Shown here in pieces: positions 1 to 38,000 of a DNA stretch of 64,000 bases. The notes beneath the pieces are model-generated. The model was not told the DNA's origin. It saw only the letters and a program-made list of their open reading frames with translations, and did not search any database. Numbering within the stretch: position 1 is the stretch's first letter; each line of letters opens with the position of its first letter. Origin of the DNA: Pyrocephalus nanus (lineage: Eukaryota > Chordata > Aves > Passeriformes > Tyrannidae); contig CM076261.1 in assembly GCA_038380795.1 (NCBI GenBank), forward strand, positions 97,300,418-97,364,417, written 5' to 3'. The position numbers and the translations under genes were made by a program.

Positions 1-1118
1 TCCTTCCCTTTTCCCCCTTTTTTTCCCCCCTTTTCCCCCCTTTTTCAGGCAGATTTTGGGGGTCCCTCACCAGATTTGGGGTCCCTCCCTCCCTTTTCTG
101 CATTTTTTTCCCTCTTTTCCCCCTTTTTCCCCCTTTCCCTCCTTTTTCAGGCAGTTTTTGGGGGTCCCACACCGAATTTGGGGGTCCCTCACTCCCTTTT
201 CCCCCTTTTCCAGGCAGTTTTTGGGGTCCCACACCAGATTTGGGGGTCCTTCCCTCCCTTTCCCCCCTTTTTTCCTCCTTTTCCCCTTTTCCCCCCTTTT
301 TCAGGCAGTTTTTGGGGGTCACTCCCCCCCTTTTCCCCCCTTTTCAGGTAGATTTGGGGGTCCCACACCAGATTTTGGGGGGTCCCACACCAGATTTGGG
401 GGGTCCCACACCAGATTTGGGGGGTCCCACACCCTATTCCAGGCAGTTTTTGGGGATCCCTCTCCCTTTTCCCCCCTTTCGAGACCAATTTTGGGGATCC
501 CATCACACGTTTTGGGATCTCCCAGGAGATTTTGGGGTTCCCAGCTCAGATTTTGGGGTTCCCTCACCCCTTTTTGGGGCCGTTTTGCAGCCATTCCCAG
601 CTGCAGGAGGACCTTTCCCAGCAGTTTTTGGGTTCCCAGTTCAGATTTTGTGGTTCCCTCACCCCTTTCCCTCCCCATTCCAGCCATTCCCAGCTCCAGG
701 AAAACCTTTCCCACCATTTTTTGGGATCTCACCCCCGTTTTTGGGGTTCCCTCACCCTTTTTGGGGCCGTTTTGCAGGCATTCCCATCTCCAGGAGGGTC
801 TTTCCTGGCAGTTCTGGGTTCCCAGCTCAGTTTTTGGGGTTCCCTCACCCCTTTTCCCACCTTTTTCTGTCCATTCCCATCAGCAGGAAAACCTTTCCCA
901 CCATATTTTAGGATCCCACCCTCATTTTGGGGTTTCCCTCACCCCTTTTCCTGCCATTTTTCAGGCATTCCCACCTGGAGGAAAACCTTTCCCACCATTT
1001 TTTGGGTCCCACCCCCATTTTTGGGGTTCCCTCACCCTTTTTGGGGCCGTTTTGCAGCCATTCCCAGCTGCAGGAAAACCTTTCCCACCATTTTTTGGGA
1101 TCCCATCCCCATTTTTGG
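1..1118. repeat. Minisatellites in the TONSL intron upstream of visible exon 1
   Basis: Two families: at 40-480 a unit of roughly 60-70 bp with ttcaggcagtttttggggg; at about 520-1118 a unit of roughly 115 bp containing ttttgcagccattcccagct and caggaaaacctttcccacc. Units carry acceptor-like tttgcag. I find no TONSL exon here. Confidence 0.8.
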
Positions 1119-1218
1119 NNNNNNNNNNNNNNNNNNNNNNNNNNNNNNNNNNNNNNNNNNNNNNNNNNNNNNNNNNNNNNNNNNNNNNNNNNNNNNNNNN
1201 NNNNNNNNNNNNNNNNNN
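1119..1218. other. Assembly gap, 100 N
   Basis: Exactly 100 N, the usual placeholder for a gap of unknown size. It falls between different repeat families, so repeat sequence, and possibly an exon, may be missing. Confidence 0.99.
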
Positions 1219-28783
<27,565 letters not shown>

Positions 28784-29225
28784 GGGCACTGGGAGGGACT
28801 GGTTTGAACTGGGAGGGACTGGTTTTAACTGGGAGGGGGGGAATCCCCACTGGATCCGCTCATTCCCAGCAGGACGATCATTACAACCCCTTAATTTATC
28901 CACGGCTTCCGTGATTTTTGGGATCCACCAGGATCCTGTTTATTGTCCCGGCTTTCCTCCTGCACTGGGAGGGACTGGGAGGGACTGGTTTTAACTGGGA
29001 GAGGGGGGGAAACCCGGTTGGATCCGCTCATTCCCGGCAGGATGATCTCATTACACCCCCTGATTTATCCGCGGCTTCGGCAATTTTTGGGATCTGCCGG
29101 GATCCCGTTTATTGTCCCGGCTTTCCTTCGGGACTGGTTTGGACTGGGAGGGACTGGTTTGGACTGGGAGGGACTGGTTTGAACTGGGAGGGACTGGTTT
29201 GAACTGGGAGGGACTGGGAGGGGGC
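28784..29225. other. Convergent TONSL/VPS28 3' ends with a 169-bp tandem duplication
   Basis: 442 bp separate the two stop codons. A 169-bp block is duplicated (about 28800-28970 and 28970-29140) and with it the VPS28 polyadenylation signal AATAAA, read on the - strand at 29108-29113 and 28939-28944. A ggactggtttgaactgggag repeat lies at 29130-29220. No clear AATAAA for TONSL is seen on the + strand. Confidence 0.8.
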
Positions 29226-32200
29226 TCAGGAGTGCAGGAAGCGGTTGAAGGCGTTGTAGGCAGACTCGAGGTCGAAGAGCATCTGCCGGACCTGGGAATC
29301 GTCCAGCTCGTCCGAGGCCGACATCCCGCTGAGCGTCTGCAGCCTTGGGAATGAAACTGGGATCAGGATCCCACAAAAAACTGGGAATGACCCCCTTCCC
29401 ACCCCCCAAAATCTGGGAATGACCCCCCAAAATCTGGGAATCATCCAGTTTATCTGAGCCCGACATCCCGCTGAGCGTCTGCAGCCTTGGGAATGGGCAG
29501 GGCTGGGATCAGGACCCCCCAAAAATCCGGGAATGACCCCCTTCCCACCCTCCAAAATCCGGGAATGACTGTTTCCCCCCCCCGGGGGGGGGAAACTCAC
29601 CACTGGTTGACCTTCTGCCTGCCCTCGAAGTCGGGGGGCAGGTGGCTCATGCGGTTCATCGTCTCCATCAGCTCCCGCAGGTCCGGCTGGATCTGTGGGA
29701 ATGGCGCTTTGGGATGAGGATGAGGCAACGCTCCTGATCCCAAACCTCATCCCAACCCTGATTCCACCTCCAATCCTGACCCAAACCCCATCCCAGCCCT
29801 CATCCCACCCCTGATCCCAACCCCGATCCCAATCCTGACCCCAACCCCGATCCCAAATCCCATCCCAGCCCTGATCCCATCTCTGATCCAAACCCCGACC
29901 CCAATCCTGACCCCAACCCCGATCCCAAACCCCATCCCAGCCCTGATCCCACCTCTGATCCCAACCCCAACCCCGATCCCAAACCCCATCCCAACCCTGA
30001 TCCCATCTCCAATCCTGACCCCAACCCTGATCCCAAATCCCATCCCAGCCCTGATCCCATCTCCGATCCCAACCCCGATCCCAAACCCCATCCCAGCCCT
30101 GATCCCACTTCCGATCCCAACCCCGAACCCAAACCCCATCCCAACCCTGATCCCAACCCCGACCCCAATCACAACTCCAACCCTGATCCCAACCCTGATC
30201 CCAACTCCAACCCCAATCCCACCTCCCATCCCGGCCCCAACCCCAATCCCAACCCCGATCCCAACCCCAGTCACAACTCCAATCCCAATCCCACCCCCGA
30301 TCCCGACCCCACCTCGTCCATGGCTCGGATCTCCAGGCGCAGTTTGTCCATCACGGTGATGAAAAGCTGTGGGAAGAGGCTGGCTGGGATCACTGGGATC
30401 ACCGGGATAACCGGGATCACCGGGATCACTCACTGGGATCACCGGGATCACTGGAATCACCAGGATCACTGGGATCACTGGCATCACCGGGATCACCGGG
30501 ATCACTGGGATCACAATCACCAGGATCACTGGGATCACCGGGATCACCAGGATAACTGATATCACTGGGATCACCGGAATCACCGGGATCAGTGGGATCA
30601 CAATCACCGGGATCAGTGGGATCACTGGGATCACCGGGATCACCGGGATCATTGGGATCACTGGGATCACAATCACCGGGATCAGTGGGATCACTGGGAT
30701 CACCAAATCACTGGGATCACAATCACCGGGATCACTGGGATCACCAAATCACTGGGATCACCGGAATCGCTGGGATCACTGGGATCACAATCACCGGGAT
30801 CACCAAATCACTGGGATCACCGGAATCACCGGGATCACCGGGATCACTGGGATCACTGATATCTCTGGGATCACCGGGATAACTGGGATCACCGGGATCA
30901 CCCCCCATGATTCCCACCCCCCAGACCCCCCCGGCGCCGTACGGAGACGATGTCGGCGATGCAGCGGTTGAGGTTGCCCTTGTCGTCCTTGATGGTGATG
31001 GGTCTGTCCTCCTTGATCCTCTCCATGGCCAGGGGACAGTCCAGCTGTGGGAGGGGACACCCGTGGGACACGGAGGTCTCCGGGCCCGGAATTCCGGGGA
31101 GGAAAAGGGGGCTGGGGGCGCCGTCTCACCCGGAACTTGCGGCAGAAGTCGTCGATGGAGCTGATCTCGGAGCCCTGGACCTGCTTCAGCGCCGCCTTGA
31201 ACTGCACCAGCAGGCGGGAACAGGCGGCCGTGTACCTGGGGAGGGGGGTTTTGGGGGGGTTTGGGGTGTTCCTGCTTATCCCGGGTGTTCCTGCTTATCC
31301 CGGGTGTTCCTGCTTATCCCGGGTGTTCCTGCCCATCCCAGGGATTTGGGGTGTTCCTGCTTATCCCGGGTATTCCTGTTTATCCCAGGGATTTGGGGTC
31401 TTCCAGCCTATCCCAGAGATTTGGGGTGTTCCAGCCCATCCCGGTGATTTGGGGTGTTCCTGCCCATCCCAGGGATTTGGGGTCTTCCTGCTTATCCCAA
31501 GGATTTGGGGTGTTCCTGCTTATCCCAAGGATTTGGGGTGTTCCTGCCCATCCCAGGGATCTAGGGTGTTCCTGCACATCCTGGAGATTTGGGGTGTTCC
31601 TGCTTATCCCAGGAATTTGGGGTGTTCCTGCACATCCTGGAGATTTGGGGTGTTCCTGCACATCCTGGAGATTTGGGGTGTTCCTGCTTATCCCAGGAAT
31701 TTGGGGTGTTCCTGCCCATCCTTAGGATCTGGGGTGTTCCTGCTTATCCCATGGATCTGGGGTCTTCCAGCCCATCCCATGGATCTGGGGTGTTCCAGCC
31801 CATTCCCTCCCATCCCATCCCATCCCTGTATCCCATCCCTGTATCCCATCCCTGTATCCCATCAATCCCATCCCATCCCTGTATCCCATCCCTGTATCCC
31901 ATCCCTGTATCCCATCAATCCCATCCCATCCCTGTATCCCATCCCTGTATCCCATCCCTGTATCCCATCAATCCCATCCCATCCCATCCCATCCCTGTAT
32001 CCCATCCCATCCCTGTATCCCATCCCTGTATCCCATCAATCCCATCCCATCCCATCCCTGTATCCCATCCCTGTATCCCATCCCATCCCATCCCATCCCT
32101 GTATCCCATCCCATCCCTGTATCCCATCCCTGTATCCCATCCCTGTATCCCATCCCTGTATCCCATCAATCCCATCCCATCCCTGTATCCCATCCCTGTA

Positions 32201-33729
32201 TCCCATCCCTGTATCCCATCCCTGTATCCCATCAATCCCATCCCATCCCTGTATCCCATCCCAGTATCCCATCCTCACTCGTTTGGGGACACACAATCTT
32301 TGATGTACGCCTTCTCCAGCGCCTGCAGCGTCTTCACCACCGCAAACAGCTCGGCCATGTTGTCGTACCTGGGGTCGGGATGGACAGGGATGTCCCGGGA
32401 AAGGGACTGGGATGGACAGGGGTGTCACGGGAAAGGGACTGGGATGGACAGGGAAAGGGACTGGGATGGACAGGGATGTCCCGGGAAAGGGACTGGGATG
32501 GACAGGGAAAGGGACTGGGATGGACAGGGGTGTCCGGGAAAGGGACTGGGATGGACAGGGAAAGGGACTGGGATGGACAGGGATGTCCCGGGAAAGGGAC
32601 TGGGATGTCCCAGGAAAGGGACTGGGATGGACAGGGGTGTCCGGGAAAGGGACTGGGATGGACAGGGGTGTCCTGGGAAAGGGACTGGGATGGACAGGGA
32701 TGTCCCAGGAAGGACAGGGGTGTCCCAAGAGGGACCAGGAGGGACAGGGGTATCCCAGAAGGAACAAGGATGGACAGGGATGTCCCGGGAAAGGGACTGA
32801 GATGGACAGGGGTGTCCCAGGAAAGGGACCAAGGAGGGACAGGGGTGTCCCAAGAGGGACCAGGGTGGACAGGGGTGTCCCAGGAGGGACAGGGGTGTCC
32901 CAAGAGGACAGCAGGGTTCCAGAGGGACCGGGATGGAGAAGGAGGGACAGGGAGGGACAACGATGTCCCAGGACTGTCCACGATGGAGAGGAGGGGACCA
33001 GGATGGACAACGGGGTGCCAGGAAGGTTGAGGTGAGATAATGGGATCCTGGGAAGGATCCAGGATGGAAAAGGGGGGACCAGGGGGAGCCACAGTGGGGA
33101 GAAGGGAAGAGGATGGAGAACGGGGGGGGGTGGTGGAGAAAGGGGTCCCAGGAGGGGACTGGGATGGACACAGGGGGGGCTGCTGATGGGGAAGGGGGTC
33201 CTAGGAATGCCCCCAATGGAATAGGGGGTCTGATGCCACCCCCGGTGCCCCAAACCCTCCCTCCCTCCCTGGCCCCTCTGCTCCCCCCGGGGGAGGGACG
33301 GGGGATCTTCCCCCCCAAAATGCCGGGACCCCCCACGCTCATTACTCACTTCTCCCTCTCCCGGGCGTTCTTGTAGAGCTTCACCTCCTGCAGGGGGACA
33401 CGGGGCTCGGTCACGGGGGGACACGGGGGTCGGACACGGGGGTCGGTCACGGGGGGACACGGGGGGTCGGTCACGGGGGGACACGGGGGTCGGACACGGG
33501 GGGGTCGGTCACGGGGAGCGACCCCAGGCCCGGCCCCGATTCGGGAGGCGGGTCCCACTCACCTCGTACAGCTCCGGTTTGTTCCCGGGGGCTGCGAAGG
33601 GAAGCGGGAGCGGCGTCAGAGGGGGCTGGGAGCACCGGGACCCTCCCGGACACCCCCACCGAGAACCTCCGGGACCCTTCCCCGCTTCTCACCGCCCATC
33701 CCGGCCGGGCCAGCGATCCCGTGGAACAT
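29226..33729 (-). CDS. VPS28: VPS28, ESCRT-I subunit, complete, 9 coding exons
   Basis: VPS28 is the ESCRT-I subunit that binds TSG101/VPS37 through its N-terminal domain and ESCRT-II or other partners through a C-terminal four-helix domain. It sorts ubiquitinated cargo into multivesicular bodies. Coding exons in transcript order: 33729-33693, 33591-33563, 33387-33350, 32368-32279, 31235-31130, 31044-30943, 30366-30313, 29692-29601, 29343-29226; total 666 nt, 221 residues, the same length as human. It starts [12 protein letters not shown] and includes [71 protein letters not shown] and [13 protein letters not shown]. Every splice site is GT-AG and every phase agrees. The start codon is the only in-frame ATG near the CpG promoter and gives the conserved MFHGI. 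A damaged copy of the start of the last exon lies at 29440-29485. Confidence 0.98.
29440..29485 (-). pseudogene. Partial copy of the VPS28 last exon
   Basis: On the - strand, acceptor cccaag and then GCTGCAGACGCTCAGCGG as in the real last exon. It reads [18 protein letters not shown] (real: [18 protein letters not shown]). It is part of a tandem duplication offset by 142 bp. It lacks the rest of the exon and would shift the frame if used. Confidence 0.9.
29747..30310. repeat. Minisatellite (ccctgatcccaaccccgatc)
   Basis: 6/12-bp-based units in VPS28 intron 7; strong C bias on the + strand. Confidence 0.9.
30385..30905. repeat. 9/12-bp minisatellite (gggatcaccgggatcactgg)
   Basis: Array with interspersed gggatcacaatcacc in VPS28 intron 6. 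Confidence 0.92.
31250..32270. repeat. Two minisatellites in VPS28 intron 4
   Basis: At 31255-31800 a 32-bp unit (atttggggtgttcctgctta, tcccagg); at 31800-32270 a 13-18 bp unit (tcccatccctgtatcccatc). Confidence 0.92.
32380..33180. repeat. Minisatellite (gggaaagggactgggatgga)
   Basis: Units of 24-36 bp with cagggatgtcccgg in VPS28 intron 3, degenerating towards 33180. 33180-33345 is GC-rich without a clear unit. Confidence 0.9.
33396..33535. repeat. Minisatellite (acgggggtcggacacggggg)
   Basis: CpG-rich units of 16-38 bp fill VPS28 intron 2. Confidence 0.88.
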
Positions 33730-34345
33730 CCCCGGACGAGCCTGGAGGGGTCCGGGCCCCCCTTAATCCCGATCCTAGTCCTGATCCTCCCGATCCTGAT
33801 CCTCCTGATCCCGGTCCCGCCGCCGCTTCCGGGTGGTTCCGTACGGACTTCCCTTCCCAGAGTGCCTTTCTCCTCACGTCCCTCCCCCTCGGGCGGCGCA
33901 CCCGCATCCCATTGGCTTAGCCCTCCTGCCTTTCTATTTGCTCGGCTCTGATTGGCTGCGAGGCCCGCCCGTCACGGCGGTTGCCGGGCTACGTCGCCAT
34001 GTCTGCTCCTGGCCGTGACGGCGCAGGGAGGAGGCGGCCGTGCCGGAGCTGAGGGCGCTGCCGACCCCAGGGGCTGCCGAGGCGACGGCGGCGGCCACAA
34101 CCGAGGCTCTCCCGGCGCTGTCGGGGCGCTGCGTGGCCTAATTATGCCCGTGGCCTAATTATGGCCATATCTGAGGGGCCTCCCCTCGTCTTTCCGTACA
34201 GCCATCCCTTCCCTTCATCTCCCTATGTCCCGCCCCTTCCGGCGGCGATCCCTCAGCCGATTGGCTCATTCCCTCCGCCTCCTCTCGTGATTGGCTCTTA
34301 GAGCCGTCCATCTGGCGGTTGCCAAGCAACGCCGGCGCGGCAGCA
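33730..34345. promoter_or_regulatory. Bidirectional CpG promoter of VPS28 and HGH1
   Basis: The 616 bp between the two divergent start codons is free of minisatellites and rich in CpG. It carries four ATTGG (inverted CCAAT, NF-Y type) boxes at 33911-33915, 33951-33955, 34260-34264 and 34290-34294, and a palindromic RFX X-box GTTGCCAAGCAAC at 34318-34330, 15 bp before the HGH1 ATG. No TATA box is evident. This is the architecture of shared housekeeping promoters; transcription start sites are inferred only. Confidence 0.8.
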
Positions 34346-34971
34346 ATGGCGGCGGCGGAGGAGAAGAAGATGATGGAGGAGAAGGAGATGATGGAGGGGA
34401 AGGGCGAGGCGGGCGAGGCGGCGGCCGCGGCGCTGTCGGAGCTCACGGCGCTGCTCTCTCCCTCCTCTCCGGCGGCCGCGGCGGCGGCGGAGGCGGCGCT
34501 GTCGCTGTCGGGCAGCGCGGCGGGGCGGCGGCTGCTGGCGGGGAGCCCCGCGGCCCTGCGGGCCCTGCGGGCGCTGGCGGCGGGCCCGTCCCTCGGGGCG
34601 GCCGCGGCGGGGGCCGCGCTGCTCAACGCGTCGGCGGAGCCCGCGGCCCATGAGGTGCTGCTGGAGGAGGCGCTGGCCGAGCTGCTGCCCGCGGGCTGGG
34701 CCTGCGGGGTGCTGGCCAACCTGAGCCGGGAGCCGCGGAACGTCCCGCGGGTGCTGCGGGCGCTGCCGCCCGGGCTGGGGCCGCCGCTGCTCGGGGACCC
34801 CGCGGAGCTCCCGGCCCACCTCGGGCCGCTCCTCTGCAACCTCAGCCGACACCCCCAGGGCCGCGCCGCCATCCTGGACCCACACCGGTGAGCGACCTTC
34901 AACCAGTTCGTTGTTTGTTTGGTTTTTTTTGTTTTTGTTTTTGTTTTTTTTTTTTTTTTTGTTTGTTTTTT

Positions 34972-35003
<32 letters not shown>

Positions 35004-38000
35004 TGTGAGGGGTTCTTTTTTGTGTTAGGCCTGAGGAGGGACGAGTGGATAAAGGTGTGGGAAATAACGTGGAAATAAATAAAAGGTATGAAAAGGAAAT
35101 GTGAAATGTAAATGAAAATACGTAGATATGCGGGTACATAGGGAAAAACAGAAATTGCAGATGAGGATGTGAGTGAAGATAAAAAGTGTTGTTATGTAGG
35201 GGAAATTTATGTAAATAATATGTGTGATATTTATAAATATATATATAATGTTATGTGGACATACAGTCTTTGTAAATGTATTTTTTATAGTCTATATGTT
35301 TTATATATTTTATATATTCTGTTCCCCTTATTCTGTTTTTTGTACTGTACTTCCTATATGATGGGGTTTATATTTCCTATATTTCCTATATTTCCTATAT
35401 TGCATTTTCTATATTCTACTTTCTATATTTCTTATGTTACATTTTGTATATTATATTTCCTGTATCATGATTTCTATATTCTGCTTTCTATATCACATTT
35501 CCTGTATTGTGTTTCCTATATATTGTTTTCTATATATTTTCAGTATAATATGTATTTCCACATAAATAACAAGTACATAAATTAGAAATGATAGTCAATA
35601 ATACACAAGTTAATAATACATTAAATTTTATGTGCCACATTTTGCATCTTACATTTGTAATAGATTTCTTTATAAACACGTAAGCTAGAAATTATAACTA
35701 ATATTTTTATTCTATTTATAACACGTATAAATACAAACATACACATTTACCATATCAATATTATTTTTAATTCTATTTACTATTTTGGGTTTTTTTTAAT
35801 TAGCTTTGCCGTGAATTGTTAATTAATTAACTGGCAGCATTGGCACCGTTGCAGGCGGGTGGTGCAGCGGCTCCTGCCCCTCACCCAATCCCGGAATTCC
35901 GTGGAGCTCCGCAGGGGGGTCGTGGGGGCACTCAGGAACTGCTGCTTCGAGCACGGTGAGACCCCGGGAAAGGGATGGGAATGGGGGTGGGAATGGGGTG
36001 GGAAAGGGTTGGGAATGGGGCGGGAATGGGATGGGATTGGGCTGGGAATGGGGCTGGGAATGGAACTGGGAATGGGCTGGGAATGGGGCGGGGAGTGGGA
36101 TGGGAATGGGATGGGATTGGGCTGGGAATGAGGCTGGGAATTGGATGGGAATGGGATGGGATTGGGCTGGGAATGGGGCGGGGAATGGGGCTGGGAATGG
36201 GATGGGAATGGGGTGGAGAAAGGGATGGAAATGGGGCTGGGAATGAGGCTGGGATGGGGCTGGGAATGGAGGTGTGAAAGGGCTGGGAATGGAGGTGTGA
36301 AAGGGCTGGGAATGGAGGTGTGAAAGGGCTGGGAATGGAGGTGGGAATGGGACTGGAAAAGGGCTGGGAATGGGGCTGGGAATGAGTCTGGGAATGGAGG
36401 GGGGAATGGGGCTGGGAAACTCCAGGAGAAGAGCAGGATCTCAGGAGGGTGGAGCCAGGTGGGATTCGGGATCTTTTCCCAGGGAATAAGAGACAGGATG
36501 AGGGGAAACAACCCCAAGAGAGGCTTAGGATGGATATTGGGAAAATTCCTCCTGGGAAAGGGCTCCCAGCCCAGTCTGGAATCCCCCATTCCTGGAGGGA
36601 TTTCCCCTCCCTGTGGATGTTGGGAATGGTTGGACTCCTCATTCCCTGAGGGATTTCCCACCCAAGCATTCCACGAATCCACGATTCACAGCTCCAGTAA
36701 GGATGAGGGGAATTAAGGAATTAAGGAATTCACGGAAAAGCAGAAAAACGGGAAGGGAAGCGAAAATTCCCTGGGGATTCAGCCCCACCCAGGAGCAAAT
36801 CCAGCTTCTGTGGCTTATCACATCCAAGGGAAGGAATCCATGGAAAAGCAGAAAACAGGAAGGGAAGCGAAAACCCCTTGGAAAACCGTGAAGGAGGGGA
36901 TTTTTTTATCCCAATCCTGGAATTTTCCCATTCTCGCCCTTCCCAGTAAACCCAGTGGGGCCCTTCCCAGTATCTCCCAGTGCCACCAGTGAGGATTTCC
37001 TGATTTTTCCATGTCCCCACCACCAGAGCACCACGAGTGGCTCCTGAGTGACGAGGTGGATCTGCTCCCGTTCCTGCTGCTCCCGCTGGCCGGGCCCGAG
37101 GAGATTCCCAAGGAGGAGATGGAGCGTGAGTGGAATTCCCGCTGGATCCATGGGCGAATTCCAAAGGGATGAGGCTCAACCAGATCCAAAGTCCTGCCTG
37201 GATGCTCTCCAGCCACTCTGTCCCAGCCCAAAGGGCTTAAGAACAACCAGGCAGGAAGGAAAGTGGGAATTGGGATGGGGAAGTGGGAATTGGGATGGAC
37301 GGGTGGCCAAAAAAATCCGATGGATCCTGGCCTGGATCGGGATCAGCGTGGCAGGAGGAGCAGGGAAGGGATTTTTTTCCCCCATTTTTCCCCCCTGTGT
37401 CCAGTTTTGGGGTCAGGAAGGAGGTGGAAGGGGCTGGGGAAGATCCAGGGAAGAGGAAGGAGGTTGGGGAAGGGATTGGAGCAGAATTCCCGCGGGGAAT
37501 GGGGCAGGGGTGATGTCATCGCCTTCCAAAAATTCCTGATAGGAGGGGGGGGGGAACCAGCTGGGATTGGGATTTTTTCCCAGGATTCAACCTCCAGCTG
37601 TGCCAGGGGGGGAGGTTTGGGTGGGATTTGAGGCTGGAATTCTTTCCGTGGGGGGAGGGATCAGCCCTTTGGAATGGGGGGGGGGGGGGATTTTTCCCTT
37701 CCATCCCTGGAGGTGTTTTAAGGATAGGCTGGATGTGGGAATAGGGGTGGGAATAGGGATGGGAATAGGGCTGGGAATAGGGGTGGGAATAGGGCTGGGA
37801 ATAGGGCTGGGAATAGGGCTGGGAATAGGGCTGGGAATAGGGCTGGGAATAGAGGTGGGAATAAGGATGGGAATAGGGGTGGGAATAGGGCTGGGAATAG
37901 GGGTGGGAATAGGGGTGGGAATGGGGCTGGGAATAGGGGTGGGAATAGGGGTGGGAATGGGGCTGGGAATAGGATGGGAATAGGGGTGGGAAAACTCCAG

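Noticed and set aside
40..1118. Possible TONSL exons with tttgcag acceptors and open frames
   Set aside because: Translations (FPAAGKPFPPFF-type) are repeat-derived and match no TPR segment of TONSL.
35169..35585. 138-codon ORF in the AT-rich island
   Set aside because: Tyr/Ile/Phe-rich low-complexity reading of the tttcctata repeat without an ATG start.
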